DNA of 64,000 nucleotides from Streptomyces sp. CoH27 (GTDB lineage: Bacteria > Actinomycetota > Actinomycetes > Streptomycetales > Streptomycetaceae). The notes under the pieces were generated by a model that was not told the DNA's origin, ran no database searches, and was given only the letters and a program-made list of their open reading frames with translations. Location: positions 1 to 64,000 of the forward strand of contig NZ_JAIQYY010000024.1 of NCBI RefSeq assembly GCF_020181035.1, given 5' to 3'. This document shows, one piece after another, positions 16,526 through 24,398 of the stretch (its first letter is position 1; every line of letters begins with the position of its first letter). Both the position numbers and the translations under genes were made by a program.

Positions 16526-17869
16526 TCAGACGAGGGCGGGGGCCGGGGTCAGGTACTGGTTGGCGGGGCGGGGGAGGCCGTAGCGCTCGCGGAGGGTGCG
16601 GCGGCCGTCGTACTCGGTGCGGAACAGGCCGCGGGCGCGCAGGAGCGGTACGACGTGCTCGACGAAGGCGTCGAGGCCCGAGGGCAGCACGGCGGGCATG
16701 ATGTTGAAGCCGTCGGCGGCTCCTTGCGTGAACCAGGCCTCGATCTGGTCGGCGACCTGCTCGGGCGTCCCGGCGAAGGTGAGATGGCCGCGCCCGCCGC
16801 CGAGCCGCCCGATCAGCTGCCGGACGGTGAGCCGCTCGCGCCGGGCCAGCTCCACGACCAGCGTGTAGCGGCTCTTGGCGCCCTCGATGGCGGACTCGGG
16901 CGGCAGCTCGGCGGGGAGCCGGGCATCCAACTCCAGGGTTCCGGACGGAAGTTGCAGCAGGCTCTCCAGCCTGGCCACCCCGTGGTCGTACACGATGTGG
17001 TCCTCCAGCAGCCGCTCCGCCGCCCGCGCCTCGGCCTCCGTCGAGCCGAGTACGGGCACGATCCCGGGCAGCACCTTGAGGTGTCCGGGGTCCCGGCCCG
17101 CCCGCTCCGTACGGGACTTGAGGTCGGCGTAGAAGGCCTGGGCGCCGGCGAGGGTCTGCTGCGCGGTGAAGACCGCCTCCGCGTACCGGGCCGCGAAGGC
17201 CTTGCCGTCCTCGCTGGACCCCGCCTGCACGAGCAGCGGGTACCCCTGGGGCGTGCGCGGCACGTTGAGGGCACCGGCGACGCCGAAGTACGTGCCTCGG
17301 TGCCGGGGCGGATGGATCTTGCTGTCGTCGCCCCAGACGCCGGCCGCCTTGTCGGCGACGATCGCGTCGTCCTCCCAGCTGTCCCACAACTTCAGAGCCA
17401 CGTCGAGGAACTCGGCCGCGCGGGCGTACCGCTCCGCGTGCGCCGGCTCGGCGTCGAGCCCGAAGTTCCGGGCGGCCTCGGCTCCCGCCGTGGTGACGAC
17501 GTTCCACCCGGCCCGGCCGCCGCTGATGATGTCCAGCGAGGCGAACGCGCGGGCCAGGTTGTAGGGGGAGTTGTAGGAGGTGGACGCGGTCGCGATCAGG
17601 CCGATGTGCTCGGTGGCCGTCGCCAGCGCGGTCAGCAGGGTCAGCGGTTCCAGGGCGCCGGCCGGGCGCTGCGCGAGGTTGCCCCACAGCTGGGGGCCGT
17701 CGGCGAGGAAGAGCGAGTCGAAGGTGCCGCGCTCGGCGATCTCGGCGAGCCGCACGTAGTGCCGCAGATCGACGTGCGCGTACGGATCGCTCTCCGGCAG
17801 CCGCCAGGAGGCCTCGTGATGGCCGGTGTTCATCAGGAACGCGTTGAGGTGGAGTCTTCTCTCCGTCAT
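16526..17869 (-). CDS. NtaA/SnaA/DszA-type FMN-dependent monooxygenase
   Basis: The 447-aa bacterial luciferase-like monooxygenase carries LNAFLMNTGHHEASWRLP at its start, TEHIGLIATASTSYNSPYNL and SGGRAGWNVVTT, all hallmarks of the NtaA/SnaA/DszA/SoxA group. That group uses FMNH2 from a separate reductase to cleave C-S or C-N bonds. No flavin reductase gene is adjacent. The start ATG overlaps the ssuB stop in an ATGA arrangement at 17866-17869, so translation is probably coupled. Within this operon it would desulfurise an imported organosulfur compound alongside the TauD-like enzyme. Confidence 0.9.
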   Translation of the reverse strand: MTERRLHLNAFLMNTGHHEASWRLPESDPYAHVDLRHYVRLAEIAERGTFDSLFLADGPQLWGNLAQRPAGALEPLTLLTALATATEHIGLIATASTSYNSPYNLARAFASLDIISGGRAGWNVVTTAGAEAARNFGLDAEPAHAERYARAAEFLDVALKLWDSWEDDAIVADKAAGVWGDDSKIHPPRHRGTYFGVAGALNVPRTPQGYPLLVQAGSSEDGKAFAARYAEAVFTAQQTLAGAQAFYADLKSRTERAGRDPGHLKVLPGIVPVLGSTEAEARAAERLLEDHIVYDHGVARLESLLQLPSGTLELDARLPAELPPESAIEGAKSRYTLVVELARRERLTVRQLIGRLGGGRGHLTFAGTPEQVADQIEAWFTQGAADGFNIMPAVLPSGLDAFVEHVVPLLRARGLFRTEYDGRRTLRERYGLPRPANQYLTPAPALV

Positions 17870-18600
17870 GTGTGGTCCTCCGTGACACCCAGCGCGGCCA
17901 GCAGCCGCTCGCGGTATTCGCCCAGCACCGGCTCGCGGTAGGAGCGAGGGTGGGGGTGGTCGATGGTCAGGTCGAGGCCGATGCGGCCCCGGTCGAGGAC
18001 GAGGACGCGGTCGGCGAGCACGATCGCCTCGTCCACGTCGTGGGTGACCAGCAGCACGGACGGGCGGTGGCGCTGCCAGAGGTCGCGCAGCAGGTTGTGC
18101 ATCTTGATCCGGGTCAGTGCGTCCAGGGCGCCGAACGGCTCGTCGGCCAGGAGCAGTTCGGGCTCGCGGACCAGGGAGCGGGCCAGCGCGGCCCGCTGGG
18201 CCTCGCCGCCGGACAGCTCGCCCGGCCAGGCCCGCTCGCGCCCCTTCAGCCCGACCTCCGCCAGCGCGGCCCGGCCCCGTTCCTCGGCGTCTTCGCCGGC
18301 CGTGCCCAGCAGCACGTTGTCCAGCACCCGGCGCCAGGGCAGCAGCCGGGAGTCCTGGAAGACGACCGAGACGCGCTCCGGCGCGGTGAGCCGCCCGCCG
18401 CCCGCGACTCCGTGGTCGAGCCCGGCGATCGCCCGCAGCAGCGTGGACTTGCCCGAACCGCTGTGCCCGAGCAGGGCCGTGAACTGTCCGGCGGGCAGTT
18501 CGAGATCGATGCCGTCGAGGACCGTTCGGTCGCCGAACGACCTTGTCAGGCCGGCGAGTTGTACGGTGGGGCGGGTCAGCTGCTCAGTGTGCGGCGCCAC
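17866..18600 (-). CDS. ssuB: ABC transporter ATPase, aliphatic sulfonate type
   Basis: This 244-aa nucleotide-binding subunit has Walker A GHSGSGKST (about residue 43), the Q-loop VVFQDSRLLPW, the ABC signature LSGGEAQR, Walker B LLLADEPFGALD and the H-loop VTHDVDEA. It powers import through the SsuC permease. The start is the GTG at 18600, inside the permease 3' end (25-bp overlap), which explains why a longer open frame exists. It belongs to the NrtD/SsuB/TauB subfamily, and the neighbouring desulfurising enzymes favour a sulfonate substrate. Confidence 0.9.
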   Translation of the reverse strand: MAPHTEQLTRPTVQLAGLTRSFGDRTVLDGIDLELPAGQFTALLGHSGSGKSTLLRAIAGLDHGVAGGGRLTAPERVSVVFQDSRLLPWRRVLDNVLLGTAGEDAEERGRAALAEVGLKGRERAWPGELSGGEAQRAALARSLVREPELLLADEPFGALDALTRIKMHNLLRDLWQRHRPSVLLVTHDVDEAIVLADRVLVLDRGRIGLDLTIDHPHPRSYREPVLGEYRERLLAALGVTEDHT

Positions 18601-19418
18601 GACAGCACCCTCCGTTCGACGATCCGGACCGCGCTGTCGGAGACCAGGCCGAAGACGCCGTAGATCAGCAGACCGACCAGGATCACGTCGGTCTGGCCGT
18701 AGTTCTGCGCCTGGAACATCAGATAGCCGAGGCCGCTGGTGGCGTTGATCTGCTCCAGCACCACCAGGCCCAGCCAGGAGCTGGTCACGCCGAGCCGGAG
18801 TCCCACGAAGAATCCGGGCAGCGCGCCGGGGATCACGACCTGCCGGACGAAGGAGAGCCTCGACAGGCCCTGCACCTCGGCGAGTTCGACGTACCGGCTG
18901 TCGATGCCGGCCAGCGCGGCATGGGTGTTCAGATAGACCGGGATGTAGACGACGATCGCGATGATGGCGACCTTGAACGTCTCGCCGATGCCCAGCCAGA
19001 GGATGAACAGCGGGATCAGGCCGAGGGTCGGGATCGCCCGGTTGAGCTGCACGGTCCCGTCGATCAGCGCCTCCCCGGTCCGGCTGAGCCCGGAGACGAG
19101 TGCGAGCAGCACCCCGGCGGCCAGTCCGATCGCGAAGCCGTACCCGGCCCGCTTCAGGGAGGTCAGGACGTCGGTGGGCAGCGTGCCGTCGGTCCACAGA
19201 TGACCGGCCGTGCGCAGCACCGTCCAGGGCGCCGGGACGGCACCCGTGTCGAGGGTTCCGGCGGCGGAGGCGGCGGCCCACAGGGCGAGAACGACGAGCG
19301 GGCCGACCAGCCGGGCGGCGGGCAGCCGGCGGCCGGGGGAGAGCCGGCGCCGCCGGACCTGGGGAAGTTCTCCGGCCCGGGCCGCCGGGACGGCGGTCGT
19401 CGTGGTCACGGCGGTCAT
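18576..19418 (-). CDS. ssuC: ABC transporter permease, aliphatic sulfonate type
   Basis: The 280-aa inner-membrane subunit has about six predicted helices, beginning with RLVGPLVVLALWAAASAAGT. The BPD_transp_1 EAA loop is visible around YVELAEVQGLSRLSFVRQVV followed by IPGALPGFFVGLR. The ATG at 19418 overlaps the ssuA stop as ATGA (19415-19418). Together with ssuA and ssuB it forms a complete importer. Substrate assignment rests on the linked monooxygenase and dioxygenase. Confidence 0.9.
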   Translation of the reverse strand: MTAVTTTTAVPAARAGELPQVRRRRLSPGRRLPAARLVGPLVVLALWAAASAAGTLDTGAVPAPWTVLRTAGHLWTDGTLPTDVLTSLKRAGYGFAIGLAAGVLLALVSGLSRTGEALIDGTVQLNRAIPTLGLIPLFILWLGIGETFKVAIIAIVVYIPVYLNTHAALAGIDSRYVELAEVQGLSRLSFVRQVVIPGALPGFFVGLRLGVTSSWLGLVVLEQINATSGLGYLMFQAQNYGQTDVILVGLLIYGVFGLVSDSAVRIVERRVLSWRRTLSS

Positions 19419-20458
19419 TTCCGGTACTCCTCGGGTACGGCCCGGGCGGCGATCGCCTCGAAGCGGTGGTCGAAGAGCGAGGAGACGTCGAACTTCTTCA
19501 CGAAGCCGCCCTCGGCGAGCAGATCGGCCGTCTCCTGCTCCCACGTGATCGCCTCGTCCCAACGGGGCGGGAACAGCGGCTTGTTGGCGAGCTTGGAGAT
19601 GCCCTGTGCCTGCTGGAGGGTCAGGTTCTGCGTCTTGACGTAGAACTCCTCGTTCCACACGTCAGGGTGCTCGTACTGCCACACCAGGCCCTGGGCCCAC
19701 TGCGGGATGTACGCGGCGATCGCGGCGGCCTTCGCGGGGTCGTTCAGCACGGACTGCGGGGCCCACAGCAGGTTGAGCAGGTCGACGACGTCGGTGGGGA
19801 TGCTTCGCGCGCCCTTCGCCGCGTACTGCTTCAGATACGCGGGGGCCTGACTGATGGCGAGCGGGGCCACGTCGACCTGTCCCGACTGGAGCGCGGTGAA
19901 GAACTGGTTGCTGGTCAGCGGGACCAGCTTCACGTCGTCGTACTTCAGGCCCGCCTGTTTCAGGGCGCGCAGCAGGACGACACCCTGCGCCTGGCCCTGC
20001 GAGAAGGCGAGCCGCTTGCCCTTGAAGTCGTCGACGGTGTGGATGTCGCTGCCGGGCCTGGTGGCGAAGAGGTAGTTGGGTTTGCGGGTGATGTCGATCG
20101 CCACGATCTTCGCGGCGTAGCCCTGGTAGTGCGCCTGGATCGGCGGGATGCCCGCATTGTTGGCGAGGTCCAGGGACCCCGCGCGGAAGGCGTTGATGAC
20201 ATCCGGACCGGCGCCGATGTTCAGCCAGTTCGACACGGTGAACGGCAGCTCGGGCAGCTTCGCCAGCCTGAACTGCAGCTGCTGCTGCCCCAGATAGGAG
20301 GCGATCTTCAGACTGGTCCCGGCCGGGACCTTGTCGGCGAGCGGCTTGGTGGCGGCGCCCTTGACGGCGGCGGAGGCATCACCCTTGGCGCAGCCGCTGA
20401 GGCCCACGGCCGCGGCGGACGTGCCCAGCAAAGAAGCGAGAAAAACACGACGGTGCAT
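19415..20458 (-). CDS. ssuA: sulfonate ABC transporter substrate-binding lipoprotein
   Basis: The 347-aa NMT1/SsuA-type binding protein starts with MHRRVFLASLLGT, a twin-Arg-like n-region, and reaches a lipobox LSGC near residue 21. It should therefore be a lipoprotein on the outer face of the membrane. TSLKIASYLGQQQLQFRLAK and SDIHTVDDFKGKRLAFSQ are typical of aliphatic sulfonate and taurine binders. GGGGAG just upstream fixes the ATG at 20458. The 150 bases upstream carry the Cys-rich mini-ORF described separately. First gene of the five-gene operon. Confidence 0.9.
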   Translation of the reverse strand: MHRRVFLASLLGTSAAAVGLSGCAKGDASAAVKGAATKPLADKVPAGTSLKIASYLGQQQLQFRLAKLPELPFTVSNWLNIGAGPDVINAFRAGSLDLANNAGIPPIQAHYQGYAAKIVAIDITRKPNYLFATRPGSDIHTVDDFKGKRLAFSQGQAQGVVLLRALKQAGLKYDDVKLVPLTSNQFFTALQSGQVDVAPLAISQAPAYLKQYAAKGARSIPTDVVDLLNLLWAPQSVLNDPAKAAAIAAYIPQWAQGLVWQYEHPDVWNEEFYVKTQNLTLQQAQGISKLANKPLFPPRWDEAITWEQETADLLAEGGFVKKFDVSSLFDHRFEAIAARAVPEEYRK

Positions 20459-20572
20459 GCGAGATCTCCCCGAAGGAAAAGAGGGGGAAGGCAGGAGGAA
20501 TTCCGGAGTCACAGACCGGACGAAAGAGAAGAGCAGCGAGCCGGAAACACGCGCTTCACGCGCGGCAACGCG

Positions 20573-20611
20573 TCAGCAACAAAGGATGCGACAGCTCGTA
20601 AGAAGGCTCAT
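20573..20611 (-). CDS. possible Cys-rich leader peptide of the ssu operon (12 codons)
   Basis: Reading minus-strand from the ATG at 20611 gives MSLLTSCRILCC and a TGA at 20573-20575. Three of the twelve codons are Cys, two of them directly before the stop. It lies 115 bases ahead of ssuA. Cys-tract short ORFs are known upstream of actinobacterial sulfur genes and, in mycobacteria, act as cysteine-responsive attenuators. A GC-rich hairpin (cgcgc...gcgcg, about 20549-20563) follows immediately. The position and content fit such a leader. The small size means chance cannot be excluded. Confidence 0.5.
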   Translation of the reverse strand: MSLLTSCRILCC

Positions 20612-20665
20612 GACCAGGATGTTCCTGTCCGCGACTGATGCCTGTCAACATTCGGAGTTTCTGAA

Positions 20666-21865
20666 TTAAATACCCTCAGGTGACGCGCCCAGCGGATCCC
20701 GGTACAGCACGTCGAGCGCCACCGAACCGCCCGCCACCGCCAGCACGGAATCCGGGAAACTCGTCGGCATGACGGCCGCCGCACGCCGTATTCCCGCCGC
20801 TTCCCTGAGTGCGGCGAGGCAGTCCTCGAAGTGGATGATCCCGACCTCGGTGACGACGACGGTCTCCGGATTGAGCACGTCCAGCAGCAGCCCGGCGGCC
20901 CGCCCCGTCATCCGGGCCCGCTCCACGAGCAGTCGCCGGGACACCGCGTCCCCGGCCGCCGCCGCGGCCACCACATGCATCGGATTCACCGAGTCGATCA
21001 CCCCGGCCGCCCGGGCCCGCCGGCACAACGTGCGCTCGCTCAGCTCCGCCTGAAGGCAGCCGGTGCGGCCGCACGGGCACGGCTCGGTGCCGCCCGGCAC
21101 CGGCAGATGCGCGATCGCCCCGGCCGCCGAACGCGGCCCGTGGTGCACCTCGTCATGGGTGGCGAAGGCCGCGTCGACCACATTGCCCACGAACAGATGC
21201 AGCACGCTCCCGCTGCCCCGGGCCCGCCCGAACAGCCGCTCCCCGTTCACCAACGCCCGCGCGTGCCCGTCCACATGGACCGGCAGCCCGGTGCGGGCGC
21301 CGAGCAGCTCCCGCACCGGTACCTCCCGCCAGCCCAGCAGCTCGTGCTCGACCACGCTGCCCGTCTCCCGGTCCACCCAGCCGCCGACGGCCACCCCGAC
21401 CCCGAGCGCCCGGCGGCCCGGCACTTCGGCGAGCAGCCCCGCGAGCCCCTCGGCCGCCCGCGCCAGCACCCGGCCGGGCTCGGTGTGTTCGTGCTTCAGC
21501 TCTCGCCGGGCCACCACCCGGCCGCGCAGATCCAGCAGCGCGACCGTCGTGTACGGCACGGCCACATGCACCCCGCCGACCAGGAAGCCCGACTCGTCCA
21601 GGTCGACGGGGACATGCGGCCGGCCGACCCCGTTCGACCGGCGCGGGGCCGCGGACTCCCGGATCAGGCCGAGCCCGGCGAGCCGCGCACAGTGCTCGGT
21701 CACCGACGCCGGCGACAGCCCGGTCAGCCGGGCGATGGTGCTGCGCGCCACCGGTCCGTGCTCCAGCACGGACCGCAGGACGACACTGGCGCTGGTGCGC
21801 CGCCGGTCGTGGTCGGCGGCACGCGGAACGGGCGAGTCAAGGGTGGACACCGCGGTACGGGGCAT
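20666..21865 (-). CDS. ROK-family transcriptional regulator
   Basis: The 399-aa protein joins an N-terminal winged helix (ARSTIARLTGLSPASVTEHC, about residues 35-54) to a ROK sugar-kinase-like domain with GVGVAVGGWVDRETG and the zinc motif CPCGRTGCLQAE near residue 260. Such proteins repress or activate sugar or other uptake genes, and many have lost kinase activity. The ATG at 21865 follows AAGGA. It lies directly upstream of, and in the same direction as, the ssu operon, separated by 207 bp containing the leader ORF. It could regulate that operon, but ROK effectors are usually sugars, so this is only a suggestion. Confidence 0.85.
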   Translation of the reverse strand: MPRTAVSTLDSPVPRAADHDRRRTSASVVLRSVLEHGPVARSTIARLTGLSPASVTEHCARLAGLGLIRESAAPRRSNGVGRPHVPVDLDESGFLVGGVHVAVPYTTVALLDLRGRVVARRELKHEHTEPGRVLARAAEGLAGLLAEVPGRRALGVGVAVGGWVDRETGSVVEHELLGWREVPVRELLGARTGLPVHVDGHARALVNGERLFGRARGSGSVLHLFVGNVVDAAFATHDEVHHGPRSAAGAIAHLPVPGGTEPCPCGRTGCLQAELSERTLCRRARAAGVIDSVNPMHVVAAAAAGDAVSRRLLVERARMTGRAAGLLLDVLNPETVVVTEVGIIHFEDCLAALREAAGIRRAAAVMPTSFPDSVLAVAGGSVALDVLYRDPLGASPEGI

Positions 21866-22323
21866 GGAGAACCGTCCTTGAGGAACGGGGCCGACACGTC
21901 TCGGAAGGCGGAGCGTGCCGAAGAGCCCGCCCCTACCCCGGGCGGCGACAGGTGGCCGTGCCCTGGCGTCGCAGGTCGACGTAGCGACGCGAGGTGAGGT
22001 ACCGGGCCTGGGCAACCATGCGGTCGAAGCTAGCAAAGCGCCCCCGCGCTGCCCAGACGGCGACCGACGGGCGAGACGATCCCCACGGGGCTTTGGCGGG
22101 AACCTACAGTCGGGATCCTCTGCCGGCAGAGGCCGGAAAGTGAGCTGAGCGTCTTCACCTCAGTGACCGGTATCACGCCCGACCGCGTGTGAGCGGCGCT
22201 CTTTGTGCGAAGGTCACGAAGGCGCCGTTCGACCCTTTGTCGAGCGCCGACGGTGATCGGCTCCAGGTCGCTGGGATAGCGTCACGGAGTCCCGACGTGT
22301 CCACACCACCCCGCGGAGTCCCC
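21866..22323. other. 458-bp divergent intergenic region between ROK regulator and bioY
   Basis: No gene is supported here. A perfect 16-bp palindrome (CCTCTGCC followed by its reverse complement) lies at 22117-22132 and could be an operator for either neighbour. Short GC-rich stems occur near 22081-22100. I see no convincing -35/-10 pair for bioY. Confidence 0.4.
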
Positions 22324-22905
22324 ATGAGCACCGCCACCGCAATCGCGCGCCCCGGCGCAGTCCTCGCCGACCTGCTCCCCGCGTCCCGCGTCCGCGACGC
22401 GGCCCTCGTCATCGGCGGCGCCGTGCTCACCGGCATCGCGGCCCAGGTGGCCGTCCCGGTGCCGCACTCCCCGGTGCCGGTGACCGGCCAGACCTTCGCC
22501 GCGCTGCTCGTCGGCACCACGCTCGGCGCCCGCCGCGGCTTCCTCTCGCTCGCGCTGTACGCGCTCGCCGGCGTGGCCGGGGTGCCGTGGTTCGCGGGCG
22601 GCGCCTCCGGTGCCGGCATGGTCTCCTTCGGCTACATCATCGGCATGCTGCTCGCCTCGGCGGCCGTCGGCGCTCTGGCCCGGCGCGGCGCCGACCGCTC
22701 CCCGTTGCGCATGGCGGGCGCGATGATCCTCGGCGAGGCCATCATCTACGCGGTCGGCGTGCCGTACCTCGCCCTGGCGGCCCACCTGTCCGCCTCCCAG
22801 GCCGTCGCCGCGGGCCTCACCCCGTACCTGATCGGCGACGCCCTCAAGGCCGCCCTGGCGATGGGCGCGCTGCCCACCGCCTGGAAGTTCGCGAACAAGC
22901 GCTGA
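22324..22905 (+). CDS. bioY: biotin transporter BioY
   Basis: This 193-aa S-component of an ECF-type biotin importer has about six membrane helices. It contains PVTGQTFAALLVGTTLGARRGF, the family region around helix 2-3, and GYIIGMLLASAAVGALARRG. BioY binds biotin and works alone or with a shared ECF energising module. No bioM/bioN genes are adjacent, as is common in Streptomyces. The ATG at 22324 is preferred to a GTG at 22189 that would add 45 non-homologous residues. Confidence 0.92.
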   Translation: MSTATAIARPGAVLADLLPASRVRDAALVIGGAVLTGIAAQVAVPVPHSPVPVTGQTFAALLVGTTLGARRGFLSLALYALAGVAGVPWFAGGASGAGMVSFGYIIGMLLASAAVGALARRGADRSPLRMAGAMILGEAIIYAVGVPYLALAAHLSASQAVAAGLTPYLIGDALKAALAMGALPTAWKFANKR

Positions 22906-22999
22906 GCGCTCCGCGGGAAGTGCGGCGGAGCCGCATGTCGACACAGCCCCGCGCCCCTTGGGCGCGCTGCCGAACCGCGGCCGGCTTCGCCAGGACCGC

Positions 23000-24334
23000 T
23001 CAGACGCCGTAGTTCCTGCGGAAGAGGTTCGCCGGGTCGTACTGCTCCTTGACCCGGGCGAGCCTCTTCGTCGTATCGGGGTCGTACAGCCCCGCACCCC
23101 GGTCGCCCGCCCCGAAGGCGAAGTTGAGCGACCGTCCCAGGGTGTCCTCGGCCAGCAGCGCGAACGCCGGGTCCAGCAGCGCCCGCGCCGGCTCCCGCTC
23201 CCCGACGGTCAGCAACCGCACCAGGAACCGGCCCGCACGCCACGGCACCGCGTTCGGCGCCGGCCGGGCGAGCGCCCCGCCGAGATGGTTGATCTGCACG
23301 ACGCACATCGCGTCCGCCGCGCCCGGCCCGGTCATCCGCAGCAGCTCCCCGGCCCGCCCGACGTCCAGGCCCGCCAGCACCGCGCTGTCGCCGTAGTAGG
23401 CGTGCGGGGTGTCCGGGTCGCTGTGGATGGTGTGGCTCTCGGCGTACGGCATCACGCGCAGCGAGTCCGACAGCACCGGCCCGAGCCGGCGCAGCGGAGC
23501 GACGAGCGCCTCCCCGTCGTCACCCGTGTAGGCGACCCGGACCGAGACGACGTACCTACCGCGCAGATGCGGGGGCAGCGCGGGCAGATCCGGGTACGGT
23601 ACGGCGGCGAAGGACGAGGTCAGCCCGTCCGGCACGGTCCGCGTCCAGGCCTCGTACGCCCCCAGCACGGCCGCCGGGTCCACCACCCGCCCGTCGAAGG
23701 CGAGCGAGCCGCCGTACAGCGTGCGCACCGGGACGAGCCCGATCTCCAGCTCCGTGACGACACCGAGGGTGTGCCCGGCGCCGAGCAGCGCCCAGTACAG
23801 CTCGGGGTCGGAGTCCGGGGTGACACGGCGTGGCTCGCCGTCGGCGGTGACGAGCTCCAGCCACCGCACATGGTCGGCCGCGTACCCGAACTCGCGGGCC
23901 AGGATGCCGAGTCCGCCGCCCAGGGTGTACGACACCGCGCCCACGCCCGGGGCCGATCCGTTGAGCGGCGCCAGTCCGTACGGCTCGGCCGCCGCGGCCA
24001 CCTGCCCCCAGCGCACCCCCGCCTGCACACGCACGGTACGAGCCTCGGGATCGACGCGGACCCCGTCCATCCGCCGGGTGGAGACGAGCAGCCCGCCCGC
24101 GGAGCCGCCGGGCAGCCCGTGCCCGCTCGCCTGCACCCCGACGGGCAGGCCCCCGGCGGCCGCGTGACGTACGGCGGCGACCACGCCGGCCGTCGAGCGG
24201 ACCGGTGCGATCAGCGCGGGCCGCTGGGTGAAACCGAGCTGGAAACCGGCGAGTTCGTCGTCGTAGCCGGCCTCTCCGGGGCGCAGGAAGGGCGGATCCG
24301 GCTCGTCGTCCGTGTAGGTCATGGAATGCACCAT
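23000..24334 (-). CDS. BBE-type FAD-dependent oxidoreductase
   Basis: The 444-aa flavoprotein has a PCMH-type FAD-binding domain and a C-terminal berberine-bridge-enzyme tail (YDPANLFRRNYGV). VGVQASGHGLPGG holds the His that normally forms the 8-alpha-histidyl FAD bond. The usual second anchor, a Cys in a G-x-x-C-D-like loop, is replaced in FGYAADHVRWLEL, so FAD is probably linked only once. These enzymes oxidise carbohydrates or secondary metabolites. With no biosynthetic genes beside it, the substrate is open. A weak AGGA ten bases upstream supports the first ATG. It is convergent with bioY. Confidence 0.85.
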   Translation of the reverse strand: MVHSMTYTDDEPDPPFLRPGEAGYDDELAGFQLGFTQRPALIAPVRSTAGVVAAVRHAAAGGLPVGVQASGHGLPGGSAGGLLVSTRRMDGVRVDPEARTVRVQAGVRWGQVAAAAEPYGLAPLNGSAPGVGAVSYTLGGGLGILAREFGYAADHVRWLELVTADGEPRRVTPDSDPELYWALLGAGHTLGVVTELEIGLVPVRTLYGGSLAFDGRVVDPAAVLGAYEAWTRTVPDGLTSSFAAVPYPDLPALPPHLRGRYVVSVRVAYTGDDGEALVAPLRRLGPVLSDSLRVMPYAESHTIHSDPDTPHAYYGDSAVLAGLDVGRAGELLRMTGPGAADAMCVVQINHLGGALARPAPNAVPWRAGRFLVRLLTVGEREPARALLDPAFALLAEDTLGRSLNFAFGAGDRGAGLYDPDTTKRLARVKEQYDPANLFRRNYGV

Positions 24335-24398
24335 GGCCGCATATCCTGACAGGTTCCGTCAGGCTATGCGGCCATGATGCGCGGTTCGGCTCGCCGCC

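Noticed and set aside
15332..17941. Giant plus-strand frame over the dioxygenase and monooxygenase genes
   Set aside because: Shadow frame. Both minus-strand enzymes have complete motifs and overlapping operon junctions.
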